This document shows positions 20,071 to 32,390 of a DNA stretch of 64,000 bases, one piece after another. The notes beneath the pieces are model-generated. The model made no database searches and was not told the origin of the DNA. It saw nothing but the letters and a program-made list of their open reading frames with translations. The stretch is from NCBI RefSeq assembly GCF_021462225.1, contig NC_061795.1:4603001-4667000 (forward strand), written 5' to 3'. The number at the start of each line of letters is the position of its first letter. Within the stretch, counting starts at the first letter, position 1. The stretch comes from Girardinichthys multiradiatus (Eukaryota > Chordata > Actinopteri > Cyprinodontiformes > Goodeidae). The translations under genes and the position numbers were made by a program.

Positions 20071-21906
20071 CTCAGTAGGAGTGTAGGAGTCATGTCATAA
20101 TTTGATGTTCTTCTTAGGAAGTAGAAGGAACGAGGCAGAAAAAAGTCATGCATAGCGCCTGTTTGAATCATCTAGAAAAATACACCCACAGCTTCTCATA
20201 AAAGCCAAAATCTTATCCCAGATTTTCCCCTCTGTTTTGTTCCTCACTATATTTCTCATATGCCCTGTCCTCTTCTGTCCCCCTCTTTGGTCCAAAAAAC
20301 AGCAAACTGAAAATAACAGCTGCACTCTATGTACAAGAGAAGTAGGGGTGTTGGCGAGGGTCATTGAGGGGTCGGAACGGGTGAAGAATGGGGCATGGAA
20401 AAGAAAAAATAAGGTCTTAAGAATAAATTATAAAGTGGTAATGGTCACCTCAAATGTTGTTGATCACTACATTGTCAGAACACTGAAATAATATCTTGAC
20501 CTAGACAATGTGCACACAAAAACTTTCTATTTCTGTTACAGGTTCTTATGAGCACAGCAAGATTTGTAAACATGTCTTCATCCACACGAAAATTCTGAAA
20601 ATGACCCAAAGTGCCTAAGTAAATATGCCAGGCATTTATGTGGAACTGAAATACACCAAAAACAGAGGAAAAGCCATAAGTCACGCACATAAAGGTACAT
20701 GTAACTACAATGGCTGGTTAGAGGTGGGGCTATGACATAATTTTTAAAATGTTGCGCAAAGTTTATCTACACACAAATGGTAGGGTGGCATTCCAAAATA
20801 CGTGTACGTGTATGAAAAAAAAACAAAAACTTTTTTTTTAAAGATTTTGTGGTGCTAGAAGCCTTTATTCACAGTGGTCAGAGAGGAAATTGGTAGAAAG
20901 AGAAGAAGAGAAGATGTACCAAAGGTCCCATGGTCAAGAATAGAAACCCAGACGCCTAAATCAAGGACTAATATCCTCTGTACATGGGTGCCTGCTCTAG
21001 TGCTACACAATGTGCCGTACCTAAAAAAGACTTTTTGCAGCATCCTCAAAAGGCTGTTTCCATGCAAACCTGAAACACGAAAAAATACAAAAACACTTTT
21101 GCATATTCAAACAACACCATCCTCAAGAAGAGAACAATTTTACACATTTTAGACCTAGAACCCTTTTTTCTTGGAATTATTCTCCCGGAATTTTGATTTA
21201 TTTACTCAGCTGTGTTTTTGGTTGGGGGGGTTTGTGAGTGCTTCTACTGTGGAGTTCAACATGGCCATTCATGATGAGTGGTAACTGTCATTATTTTCGG
21301 AATAGATTTGACCCACATACAGAAGTACACTCTGGAGAACTGAATCAGTAAAATGGTATTTATTTTGCAACAAATAATCAGGAACGAGAACGGATGAAGG
21401 GGGAGAGAACTGGTGAGACAAAGAACTATTATAAAGCAGAACTAACGAAAGATAACTACAATAATCAGGAGAACGGCTTACTAAGTCGGTGCAGTCAGAA
21501 CGCCAGGGGTAGAGGGATTTGGGGTCGAGGTTTACGAAGCAGAGTTCGTTCAGATGATTTCTCAGGTGCTGTTTGAGTGAGCTTGGTGTGTCACCCGTGT
21601 GGCTTTGTTTACAAGTAATAGTTCACTTGTAAAAAGAACAATGTGAAAACAAACCGCACCAAATGAAAAAAATAAAGTTCGCTTTTGTTCCGGACCAAAG
21701 GACTTTCCTGCTGTGAATACACCCTTATAAGCCCATGAGGACTAGGCACCTTTATAGTGTATGGCACAAGAGAAAACAAACTACTACTACTATATACAAA
21801 ACTGGCCCACAAAGTTGGAGGTAGATGACATTAAAGGGAAGTAGCGACAGAGGCATTTTTTTTATTGAAGAGATCTTGCTTTTGCATTTGAGGTCAAATT
21901 ACATTC
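20071..21906. other. noncoding stretch with weak repeat traces
   Basis: About 20860-21020 resembles a fish repeat with a corrupted minus-strand tRNA-like segment. About 21610-21730 (AGTTCACTTGTAAAAAGAAC to GCTGTGAATACACCC) looks like one end of a MITE, but no partner end was found. No gene. Confidence 0.35.
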
Positions 21907-21909
21907 TAA

Positions 21910-22540
21910 TTGCCTTTTCCACTACTACTCAGCGCAGCTCGCCTTGGCTCTACTTGGTTATTCATAACAGATACTTGGTACTAGCCCCTTTTTTAGTAGC
22001 TACTTGTCTGGGATTCCAACCGAGCCAGGTCAGGATAAAATGCAACATCAGAAAACTGTAAGTCACTAATTGGCTAGGGAGTGGAGTCACCAGTTGTGTC
22101 ACTAGAGCAACCCTTTTGATAGCTGCGAACAGCTACCAATAACATCAAAGCAACATCGTGATAAGCTTGAAACGCTGAAAAGCGATTACCGGACCATTAA
22201 AGATCTTAATGACTGGAGTGGTTTGAACACAAAAAAATGGGAAGTGGCTTGACCAAATGGACCCTATTTACGGGAACCGACCAGCAAGCAATGTGAAGTA
22301 CAATGGCCTCGATTTACCCACTACGTTACTGGACTCCTTGATGGAAAATGGTGATTGTCTTGTGACTCCAGGATGAAGAAAATAAATAAATAAACAGCTC
22401 TATTTGTGGATTGGGCTGCCTTGCTATAACAACCCCACCGAAACTGAGGTGGGACGCAATTGTAAAATTAAAAATTGTAAAATATAGTCGAGTAGAGCTC
22501 AGTGGAGTCAAGTTCAGTAGGTACTAATGGAGTACCCACC
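21910..22540. mobile_element. degenerate MITE related to the TTTTCCACT family
   Basis: The left end TTGCCTTTTCCACTACTACT is preceded by TAA. Near the right end, GTCGAGTAGAGCTCAGTGGA and GTAGGTACTAATGGAG are the loose inverse of the left GGCTCTACTTGG and GTACTAGC segments. The right terminus is not exact. No coding sequence. Confidence 0.45.
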
Positions 22541-23099
22541 CAATTTAGGGGCCACAGCGAAGCAAGACTTGGAAACCCTGAGTTTGTGTGCTTTGATGAT
22601 CTGCAAGCTTGTTGAACCTTGAGGGTGTGGGAGCAATTGAAAATGCTAAGTCTCACCAACAGGAAGGTGTGAAAAGTTTCTGTGTGAAGAAAAGGAGGAT
22701 TAGCAGCAGAACAATGCAGACCAATTTTCATACTTCTGTCTACCACTCTGTTCCTTCTGCTCACTCTTACCTGTCTTTTTAATTATCAACAGTATGAACA
22801 CCTTGTTTTAATTCTAAAGTCAGATGAAGTCTATTTATTTCCAAAGGTAAATCCTATATTTCCTTATACATGTTTAAATTGTGAACACAGTGATACCAAG
22901 AAGAAATGTGCAAATTAAGCCATTTCCTGACATATAAGGGAAAACTCCATTTTTGGTTCAACCAACACTAGGGCTAAAATCTTTCAAAACTGCCCTGCTA
23001 TGGAAGTGTCATTCATCCACAAAGAAAACTGTGTTAAACACCAGGGAGCAAATCCTTTTTTTGTCAGATAGATAAACTATAATGGATGGACTAGTGTCT
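22541..23099. other. noncoding stretch
   Basis: Nothing recognisable beyond AT-rich DNA. Confidence 0.45.
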
Positions 23100-23365
23100 T
23101 CCTGGACTCTGAAACTGAGCTCAGTAGGGCTTTGATGTCTACTTGGGATTATTTTCCTATTTGGAGGTACAGTACATGCTTCAGCTTGAGCTTCCTCAAA
23201 AATGGCATGACATTTTCACCCAGGATTTCCAGATACTTGACTGAATCCATCATGCCCTCCATGTGCTGCAGGCTTCGAGTGCTTGAGCCTTTTTGTATCC
23301 TTATTATTATTTGTGCAAGTCAGAGATCTCTACTCAGACCTTTTAGGACAATTATCTGGAGTTAG
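23100..23365 (-). pseudogene. Tc1-like transposase relic (minus strand)
   Basis: The minus-strand translation includes MMDSVKYLEILGENVMPFLR, like the Tc1 block between the G-G-G-S motif and the second Asp (a Y-L-x-I-L-x-E-N-x-M-P pattern). The Q-Q-D-N-D-P-K-H block that should follow is destroyed (LYLQIGK then a stop), and KALLSS aligns with what follows it in the family. Inactive. Confidence 0.5.
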
Positions 23366-24700
23366 CCTTATTTCTTACATGCAAAGAAACTTTACCATCA
23401 ACTGTTCAGGTATTTTAGGTGTTTTACCTTAAGCACACCCAATGTCACTTTTAACTAGTGAATGGTTGCTTCTTCTCAGGAGTTTGAATCATTTTAATGC
23501 AACAGCAGTCACTGAAAGTTGCATTTAATGTTGAATTTGGATCCTTGGATAATTTTTTGGTTCAACTTTACAGGCTTAATTTTTTTTTCTGAATATTGGA
23601 GGGCAAAAGTAAGGCAAAAAATTACATAATTTTCCTAATACTCCCTTAATAGTAGTTATCTTACCTGTAGTAGACAAATGTCATATTACAGTTAGTGATT
23701 AGAAAAATAAATACATTCACAAGAGTAGTTGGAGTCTAGCATCTAGTCAGATACACCCATTGTTTTGGGTAATTTAGTTATTTAAAACAACTTATGCTGA
23801 AAGTGCTCTAACCACTTTGAAGAATTGTTCTCTTCTTTTTACAAACCTACTGTGATAAATCTTACCAATCCCTTTAACTAACTGCTAGTCTGAAGTCAAA
23901 GGTGTTAGCTGTAAGAAATAAAACCTGTCTTCTGCTTTGCTAGTCCACGCAAAAAAAAAACAACGAAGTAGTAAAATCAAATCCATCAGAACAGGTTTGT
24001 TTTGAATAGAATATGGTGGTACGCTGAAACAAATTGCTATCTTGTGAAAATGTGTGAGAGCAATAGTGCCACAAGTGTTAATGCTATGCTAACACCAAGG
24101 TGCCAATAATAGTACCTGGTCAAATGGTGTGGAAATGGCTCACAGCCTTTACTTTGAAAAAGTTGTCAGGGTTAAAGGTTAGGGGTTTCCTGCAGGATGG
24201 TACAAGTGGTTTTTTTCTGGTATTTCCATTGTGCTGCTGCTTGTGGGAGAGGCAAGGGTCACTGCGGGGTTAAAAAGTGAGCTTTTGAGTTGACAAAAAA
24301 AAAAGAGTTTAGGGAAACTGTGGATAAAGGCTGATAACTCCGCAGTTGTAGCCTAGATGACCTCCGTGAAGTCTCTTCAATTCTATGAGACAAGGTTTTC
24401 AGAGTAACAATTCTGTGCTAATGGAAAAAAAATATGCTAATAAAAGTAGTGTTGGATTTGCTCTTGGAGAAAACAACAGAAAAACATCAAAAAAATATGT
24501 TAAGTCATTTAGTTCCAACTACATCCAAATGCCTTAAAGGTTAGCCAAGTGATGTCATCTCCAACATTAGTTTTGTTTTCTTTGCTTTAAACTAAAAGGA
24601 GCGAGAGATGTTATGCAGATTAACAGATTGGGCAAAAATGAATGGCCTTATCTTTTTCTTTGCTAAGTGCATTTGCTATATTCCTTACTTTTTATGTCAC
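23366..24700. other. noncoding stretch
   Basis: No gene, RNA or element end recognised. Confidence 0.5.
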
Positions 24701-25430
24701 AAAGTGCCTTGCAGAAGGGTTCATACCCATTTATCCTTTTTACATTTTGACGTGTTTTAGCTGCCTATAGTCATTATATTTTATTGTGACTTTAGATCAA
24801 CACAATGTAGTGTATAACTGTGAAGGGGAAGGAAAATGATACATGGTTTTAAATTATTTGATGTTGATGCCTACTAATAAAATCCAGCACAAACACTTAA
24901 TTTTAGAATTTAATTACCACTTATGTGTGGTTTAATTTCAGTATGAATACACCTGTTCTGTGAAGACCTCAGAGGTTTGACGGAGAACATTTGTGAAGAA
25001 ACCACAAAAATTAAACACCTGGGATAAAGTTGTTGAAAGAACATTGGGAAATTATAGAAACACACTATCCATGGTGCAACATGTTGGTGGCAGAATCATG
25101 CTGTGGGGATTAGTTCTTCAGCAAGGTCCAGATCTAAATCACCTTTAGACTGTGATATGAAATCTAATGATCATAGATGCTCTTCATCCAATCTGAGTGA
25201 GCTTTGGTAAACATCTTGTAAAACAGAATGGGCAGAAATGTTCATCTCCAGATGCACAAAGCAGGTAGAGACATACCCCAAAAACAATTATTGACTGATG
25301 GATGCAAATGTAAAAGCATACTTTTTCTTTCATTTCAAAATTATACATAAAATCACATCACATATACTTCAAATATAATACACTGAAGTTTGTGGTAGTA
25401 ATTTGAAAAAGTATGGAATGGTTTAAAGGA
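24701..25430 (+). mobile_element. Tc1-like transposon relic with both ends traceable
   Basis: The left end, AAAGTGCCTTGCAGAAGGGT then a stretch ending GGAAGGAAAATGATACATGG, follows fish Tc1 5' termini. Inside are traces of the transposase, such as CATGGTGCAACATGTTGGTG and GGCAGAATCATGCTGTGGGG (the G-G-S-x-x-L-W-G block). The right part, AATACACTGAAGTTTGTGGT, is the inverse of the left. At about 0.7 kb it is much shorter than the roughly 1.6 kb typical of the family, so most of the gene is deleted. Confidence 0.65.
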
Positions 25431-26985
25431 TATGAGAACTGTTGAAAGTCTGTGCTGAATGACTAATACTGGCATGTGGGAAACTCTTTTTCGAGTTCCA
25501 CGCAGGAACTGTACTTGATACTCTCACACCTCTAACAGAAAATCTAATTTCTTTTACAGTTTTGTTCAGATAAAAACACCTACAAAACATAAGGTGCTAT
25601 TCAGCTAGATTTGTAGATTATTGCTCTAGTATAGCTCCATCCACTGTAAGGCATGAAACTCAGACTTCAAACCAAAAGAAATACAGTAAATTAAGATATA
25701 AATCATCTGCATCACATCTATTTCAATCAAATACTGCTAAATTGCAGACTGAAGGGGCTGGATTGGTGGCAGGCACTGAAAGAGAGTTTGCATTCATTTA
25801 CATCATGACAAGCAACATTTCTCTTTGGAGTTCTCTTTTCCTTTTATTACAAGAAAATACTGCATGCATCCACAAAGACTAGGTTGGAAAATTACTAATT
25901 GATCTGTAATTCATATCGGAGGTGGGAAATGCGGCACCTTAAGCAATTTTCATACAAATCTGTCCACAGTTGTTTAATTATTTTATATAAATGCATATAA
26001 AGACCTTAGGGGTGGATTTTTATTTATTTTTTTATTTAACCTTTATTCTTCCAGGAAATTCGTTGAAATTATGAATCTCTTAAAAGGATGTTCTGGCCAA
26101 GATTTAATGTCCCGTTCGAAATTCAGGCCAGAATTTTGGAATTATTTCTTTAAGATTGGATCTGTGCCTCCAAACCATTTGCGTTGCACAAATTGAAATG
26201 GTCCACACTCTGCACACATTTTGAGTGCCCTCCTCAAAGCTCCCCCTTGGGTTATTAGACAACTAGCCCCTTTAATCCAAAAAAAGAGTGTTATCTGCAA
26301 TTAATTTGGAGTGTACCTTAGTGAACCAGTGTTGGTCTTTCATTTTAGGACAATTCTCCTTCGGTTTTAAGCACCCAAAAATAAATCCAAAGTAGTGTTC
26401 AAAGCTTTGAAAGGCAAAGTACATTCCAGCAGATTCCACAGCATATCTGTAGAATTTAAGCCTAGAATTTGACTAGGTAGATCAAAAACGTTTATTTGGT
26501 TTTATTTGACCTTTTCAGAGATGGATTTGCTGGTGTGTTAAAGATCACTAAATCAGGGGCACTTGTATTTTCACATAGGGGCAAATTAGTTTGGATAGTT
26601 TTTCCTTTCAGAACTTAACATTCGAAAACTACTTTTTGTTTTTAAACAATTTATCTTTGTCAGATATTAAAATGTATTTGATTATCGGAAACATTTTGAA
26701 CAAAAAAGCAATGGCATATCCATACCAAGGTGGATATCCATACCTAAATTTAAATTGAAAAATTTTTAGATTTTATTATTAAACAAATTAACATTTATTA
26801 CCACATAAACATGCACAAATGTACTGAAAACTGGTAGTAGGTACCCATCCCTAGTCGCAGACAATGGAAGCAGCAAGTTTGGCGGCGAAGAACGCCCACT
26901 GTTGATGACTCATGCTGGGTTCCCAAAACTGGTGGAAATGAGCATCAGTGCTCAACAACACATCAAAGTTCAAAGGCACGTGAAC
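25431..26985. other. noncoding stretch
   Basis: No gene recognised. TTTTATTTATTTTTTTATTTAACC near 26020 resembles a LINE or SINE tail but cannot be placed. Confidence 0.45.
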
Positions 26986-28240
26986 CGAACAGGTTCAAGA
27001 AAGAGAGTTCTATTGGTGCAAAAATGCTACATGTGCACAGGCCGCTGTCCTAGGTTCGATTCCCCCTCTCAGTGTCGCGTTCTGACGTTTAGGTTGACCA
27101 AAGTGCAGACAAGAGCTAGGCAGCAGCAGGTTGTAGAAAAGCTTAAGCTTTAATTCCAAAAGTTCTTCTCAAAGAAGCGAAGCAAAGAACACTGCAGGTA
27201 CAAACATAGTCGAAATCCAAAACTTACAAAAGCAGATTCTGCAGGAACATGGAAAAACTCTGAACACAGTCGAGAGTAGTGAACGGGGTTGTGCACGGAG
27301 GACGGAACGAACGGAAGGAACCAGCGAGGAACTAAGAACACAGACCAACTAATATACAGAGAGAACTGAGAGGGTGACAAAGGGCAGGTAATCAAAGAAA
27401 CAGGGAACAGGTATGACATGGAAACAGGGAGGCAGAGGGAGCAGGTGAACCTAATACGAAGACTAAAGCATGAGGAAAGGGACTAATTAACAAGACAGTG
27501 AGCAGACCTAAACGAAACTATAGACCAAGATAAATAAAGCATAGAATCAAGAATAAACATGAACTAAAGGAAACTGAGAAACTGGAGGGAACACAACAAC
27601 CTAAGATCTAAGGACTTAGCAAAATAGAAACCATAAAGAAACCCTGACTACAAAGTAAACAAACCTAAACCAACACTGATAGAACAAACTGAGAATGAAG
27701 CAGAGGAAACGAGGTCTAGAATAAAAGTAAACAATAACTAAAGCTAACCTATAAAGGAGGGACTGGAGAATAAAGATAAACTAGAGGAACAAAACTAAGA
27801 GGGACAATGAATGTAAAAGGAACTAAAGCCGAGTAATTAATAACTAAAGAGGAAAACTAACGACGAGATGAGTAACAGAAAAGAAAATAATAAATAGGAG
27901 AGTGCAAAGGAACCAATACTAAAACATGAACATACAAGGAGACACAAAACAAGTGCAAAGCTAGGGAACCAGAGAATATAATAATAACAATAACAATAAC
28001 AGTAACAATAATGAAACCATTCTAAGTACATAAATAGGAAAGCAACCACTAAAGGAACTAGGAGCGAGAGAACTAAACAAATATGATACAAAACCCAAAA
28101 ATAGAAACCTCTAGACAAAAAGTAAACCAACATAAAAAACCACAAACAAAGTCCAAAATGTCGCACCCCAACACTCAGGCCATTTATTGCACGTCTATAA
28201 TATGCACATATTACTAAAACTCACATAATTTGATTTGAAT
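26986..28240 (+). repeat. tRNA-related repeat interrupted by a solo LTR
   Basis: GTCCTAGGTTCGATTCCCCC at 27047-27066 includes a perfect Pol III B-box core, and CACAGGCCGCTGTCC precedes it. The sequence is cut by the LTR at CTCAG and resumes as CTCAGGCCATTTATTGCACG at 28174. It is a dispersed SINE-like repeat, not a tRNA gene. Confidence 0.5.
27073..28173 (-). mobile_element. solo LTR, 1,101 bp
   Basis: It begins TGTCGC and ends CCCCAACA, giving the TG...CA termini of LTRs, and is flanked by a perfect 5-bp duplication CTCAG (27068-27072 and 28174-28178). No internal region or second LTR is present, so it fits recombination between LTRs. A TTAAAG-type signal near its minus-strand 3' end suggests minus orientation, but this is weak. 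The low-complexity AATAAC run at about 27980-28010 is internal. The family is not identified. Confidence 0.8.
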
Positions 28241-28624
28241 TGGGGCTGTTTATTTTTATATAAAGCCGATAGAAATAACACTTGGCATTAGATAAATTAA
28301 ACTGAATTGAATTTATGAATTTATGAATGCCAAAAGTCACATTGCAGTAGGTGTAAAGCAACAGCCAAATCCACCCCTTTGAACATAGGCAGTCCACAAT
28401 TTGTTTAACTCAATTTCAAAGACATAATATGACTTGATATACCTCTGTTTAGAGCATATTCATCTAAAAAACTGTGCAGTGTACTTGTGTGAAAATTTGA
28501 AAATGTTTAGAAATGGAGCAGTTTGCTGATACCCAAAACTTGTCATGTTCTGAGGCAACTTCCTGACCCACATGCAGAACCACACAAGCAGCAGACAGAT
28601 GAAAAGGTTAAAGATTTATTTTCA
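28241..28624. other. noncoding stretch
   Basis: No element or gene recognised between the LTR target repeat and the Rex3 fragment. Confidence 0.5.
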
Positions 28625-29265
28625 GCACCACAGAAGCACTTGTACTCGTCGTACTTGTCATCTTCCGCTTCATCTGAGACTGGGTTGTGGGGGCAGCAGA
28701 CTCAGTAGAGACACCCAGATGTCCCTCTCCCCAGACACCTCCTCCAGCTCCTTTGGGGGGAGCCCAAGTTGTTCCCAGGCCAGTCGAGAGACATAGTCCC
28801 TCCAGCCACTTGTATCCGGGATCCTGTTCTTTTGGTCATGACCCAATGCTCATGCCCATAGGTGAGGGTAGGAACATAGACCGACTGGTAAATCGAGAAC
28901 TTTTTGGCTCAGCTCTCTCTACCACAATGGACCGGCACAGCATCCCCATTACTGTGGAAACTGCAGCGATCCATGTGTTGATCACCCGCTCCATTCTCCC
29001 CTCACTTGTGAACAAGATCCCGAGATACTTGCACTCCTCCACATGAGGTAGGAGCTCCCCTAACATGAAGAGGGCAAGCCACCCTTTTCTGGTCCAGAAC
29101 CATGGCCTCAGACTTGGAGGAGCCGATCCTCATCCCAGCCATTTCACACTCGGCTGTGAACCGCCCCAGTGCATGCTATAGGTCTTGGCTAGAGGGGCCC
29201 AGAAGGACCACGTCATTTGCAAAAAGAAGAGATAAAATCCACTGCTCCCGAAACCAGACCCCCCT
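28625..29265 (-). mobile_element. Rex3 retrotransposon 3' fragment (5'-truncated, minus strand)
   Basis: The minus strand encodes LPHVEECKYLGILFTSEGRM followed by ERVINTWIAAVSTVMG and corresponds to the RT C-terminus of the adjacent plus-strand copy (compare VEEFTYLGVLFTNAGKM at about 32180). It ends in a GAAGCGGAAGATGACAAGTA-type tail. Severe 5' truncation is typical of target-primed LINE insertion. It lies back-to-back with the longer copy. Confidence 0.85.
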
Positions 29266-29599
29266 TTGCTGCAACTTGAACCACCACCTTAACCCTTCCT
29301 TCAATGCCACCTTAACGTGGAGGGTTTGAGTGCATGAATGATCATAAAAGCTATGTTGTCAGGGGCTTAAATGCCCCTGGCAGGGTCTCCAATGGCAAAA
29401 AGGCTATGGTTGCCAGTTCAGACAAAGAGTGGTTTAGACACCTTCATGAGGACTATTACAACAAGGCACGTGACATCACCCAGTACAGCAGACCACGGGT
29501 CCCAGCCTGGAGCCAGGCCTGGGGTCAGGCCCAGTGGGCCCAAAACATTCAGGGAGAACCATGAGGGACCGGTGCAAAGAGGATCAGGCCGACAACCTG

Positions 29600-30666
29600 A
29601 CCTCTGGATGCTTAAACTGGCTCTCACTGGGGGGAAAAGACCCTGAGCTTGTGTGGGAGATCGAGAGATATTGGTTAGAAATAGTTGGGCTCACTTACAC
29701 ACACAGGGTGGGCTCAGGAACCCAGCTCTTTGAGTGAGGTTGGACTCTCTTCTACTCTGAAGTGGCCCACAGGGAGAGGCGGCAGGCTGGGGTGGGTTTG
29801 CTTGTCTCCCACAGCTCAGCTGTCTCATGTTAGGATTTACCCTGGTGGATGAGAGGGTCGCATCCCTGCGCCTTCGGGTTGGGGAGAGGTCTCTAACCAT
29901 TGTTTTGGCCTATGGGTCGAGCAGTGGTGCGGAATACCCACTCTTCTTGGCTTCCCTTGCAGTGCTGGATAGTGCCCCTCTAGGGGACTCCGTCGTTCTG
30001 CAGGGGGACTTTAACGCCCACGTGGGAAATGACAGTGACACCTGGAGGTGTGTGATTGAGAGGAATGGCATCCCCGATCTGAACCCAAGTTGGGGTTTCA
30101 TTATTGGACTTCTGTGCTAGTCACGGATTGTCAATAAAGAACACCATGTTCTAAGGGTATTCATCAGTGCACATGGCAACAGGACACCCTAGGCAGAACG
30201 TCAATAATTAACTTTGTTGTTGTATCCCCTGTGCCTTCGGGTTGGAGAGAGGTCTCTGACTATCATTTCAGCCTACGGGCCGAGTGGTAGTGCGGAGTAC
30301 CCGGCCTTCTTGGCGTCCCTGTCAGGGTTGCTGGATAGTGCCCCTCCTGGGGACTCCATTATTCTGCTGGGGGACTTCAACGCCCACGTGGGAAACGACA
30401 GTGACACCTGGAGAGGCATGACCGGGAGGATTGGCCTCCCCGATCTGAATCCGAGCTGTGTTTTGTTATTGGACTTCTGTGCTAGTCACGGATTGTCCAT
30501 AATGAACACCATGTTCAAATATAAGGGTGTACATCAGTGCACTTGGCACCAGGACACCCTAGGCAGGAGGTCAATGATCGACTTTGTTGTCGTATCATCA
30601 GACCTTCCTCCGCATGTTTTGGACACTCGGGTGAAGAGAGGGGCTGAGCTGTCCACTGATCAGTGA
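29600..30666 (+). pseudogene. Rex3 endonuclease domain, duplicated and frameshifted
   Basis: The domain starts around LNWLSLGGKDPELVWEIERY and continues IVGLTYTHRVGSGTQLFE. The second half occurs twice: [20 protein letters not shown] at 29869 and [20 protein letters not shown] at 30232. Each is followed by a [14 protein letters not shown] block, the EN motif whose Asp and Asn line the active site. The downstream [15 protein letters not shown] and RGAELSTDQ end with a stop where family members continue S-T-D-H. The enzyme would nick target DNA to prime reverse transcription. Confidence 0.85.
29871..30595 (+). repeat. tandem duplication of about 362 bp inside the Rex3 endonuclease
   Basis: CCTTCGGGTT at 29871 recurs at 30233, and the order of landmarks (GGGGACTTTAACGCCCACGT, TAGTCACGGATTGTC, GACACCCTAGGCAG) repeats with the same spacing. 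The first unit is more eroded: it has AAATAAC-like changes and lost codons. Confidence 0.85.
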
Positions 30667-31097
30667 TGAGTTGGATCTGCTGGAAGAGGAGAGAGCCGGA
30701 CAGACTTGGCAGGCCCTAGAGCATAGTGAGGATCTGCTGGGAACGTCTGGCAGAGCCCTCGGTCAGGGATGTATTCATTTCCCACCTCTGGGAGAGCTTT
30801 GACCAGATTCCAGGGATGTTGGAGACATAGAGTCCGAGTGGACCATGTTCTCTACATATATTGTCGATGGTGCTGCCCGTAGCTATGCCCGTAAGGTCTG
30901 CGGTGCCTGTCATGGTGGCAATCCCCAAACCCAGTAGTGGACACCGGCAGTAAGGGATGCTGTCAAGCTGAAGAAGGATTCCTATTGGCTGTGGTTGGCT
31001 TGTGGGACTCCTGAGGCAGCTGACGGGTACCGTTAGGCCAAGCGTGCTGCGGCCCGGGCTGTGACAGAGGCAAAAACTCGGGCCTGGGAGGAGTTCG

Positions 31098-32390
31098 GTG
31101 AGACCATGGAGAGGGACTATCAGTTCGACCAACACTGTTAACAGTGTGGGTGGGGAGCTGCTGACCTCAACTAGGGACATTATCTGGTGGTGGAAGGAGT
31201 ACTTCGAGGATCTCCTCAATCCTGCCGTCACGCATTCCCTGGTGAAAGCAGAGGCTGGGGACTCAGGGTTGGACTCTTTCATTATTCAGGCTGAAGTCAC
31301 CGAGGTGGTTCAAAACCTCCATGGTGGCAGGGCGTAGGGAGTGGATGAGATCCGCCCTGAGTACCTCAAGTTTCTGGATGTTGTGGGGTTGTCATGGTTG
31401 ACACGCCTCTTCAACATTGCGTGGTGGTTGGGGACAGTGCCTCTGGACTTGCCGACTGGGGTGGTGGTCTCCTTTTATAAGAAGGGTGGCCAGAGGGTGT
31501 GTTCCAACTATAGGGGGATCACACTCCTCAGCCTCCATGCTAAGACCTATGCCAGGGTATTGGCGTGGAGATTCCAGCTAATAGTCAAACCTCGGCTTCA
31601 GGAGGAGCAGTGTGCTTTTCGTCATAGCCATGGAACACTGGACCACCTCTACCCCCTCTGCAGGGTACTGGAGGGTTCATGTGAGTTTGCCCAACTGGTT
31701 CACATGTGTTTTGTTGGACCTGGAGAAGGCATTCGACTATGTCCCTCGTGGTGCCCTGTGGGGGGTGCTCCAGGAGTACAGAGTGAGGGGCCCTTTATTA
31801 GGGGCCCTCCGGTCTCTGTACAAGCGCAGCAGGAGTTTGGCCCGCATTGCCAGCACTAAGTCGAACCTGTTCCTGGTGCATGTTGGACTCTGGTAGGGCT
31901 GCCCTTTGTCACCAGTCCTGTTCATAACTAGAACACGGAGAGAATTTCTAGGCGCAGCCAAGGTGTTGAGTGGATCCATTTTGGTGGCCTTAGGATTGTG
32001 TCGCTGCTTTTTTTTGCGGATGATGTGGTCCTATTGGTTTCATCTGCTCGTCATGTGTCGTCATGAGTGTGATGTAGCCGGGATGAGAATCAGTGCCTCC
32101 AAGTCCGAGGCCATGGTTTTGAGCCGGAAAAGGGTAGAGTGCCTCTTCCAGGTCGAGGGAGAGGTCCTGCCTCAAGTGGAGGAGTTCACGTATCTTGGAG
32201 TCTTGTTCACGAATGCGGGAAAAATGGAGCGGGAGATCAATAGACGAATTGGTGCTGCGCTAGCAGTGATGCGGGCGCTGTACCGGTCCATTGTGGTGAA
32301 GAGAGAGCTGAGCCGAAAAGTGGAGCTCTCGATTTACCGGTCGGTCTATGTTCCTACCCTCACCTATGGCCATGAACTTTAGGTCAGGAC
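31098..32390 (+). pseudogene. Rex3 reverse transcriptase, broken into several frames
   Basis: Segments in order: WKEYFEDLLNPAVTHSLVK, a G-to-stop at 31336-31338, MDEIRPEYLKFLDVVGLSWL, VCSNYRGITLLSLHAKTYAR, FVGPGEGIRLCP in one frame but LDLEKAFDYVPRG in the other (motif A), then FADDVVL at 32013 (the Y/F-x-D-D box) in a different frame from its surroundings. The C-terminal part, MRISASKSEAMVLSRKRVEC to SIYRSVYVPTLTYGHEL, stops at 32382. At least four frame changes are needed to read it through. The further C-terminal part, RRPRGWPRTCWRDYVSQLAW, continues to about 32755. Confidence 0.85.

Noticed and set aside
27047..27066. Functional tRNA gene (also at 12783, 15830 and 50180)
   Set aside because: Only B-box or A/B-box-like parts are present. 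No acceptor stem, anticodon arm or terminator fits, and the surroundings are dispersed repeats.
27837..28166. Hydrophobic minus-strand 109-residue frame as a membrane protein
   Set aside because: It lies wholly inside the solo LTR and spans a low-complexity AATAAC run. No start context or homologue is apparent.
28572..29046. Plus-strand frames across the Rex3 minus-strand fragment
   Set aside because: They are antisense shadows of Rex3 RT sequence.
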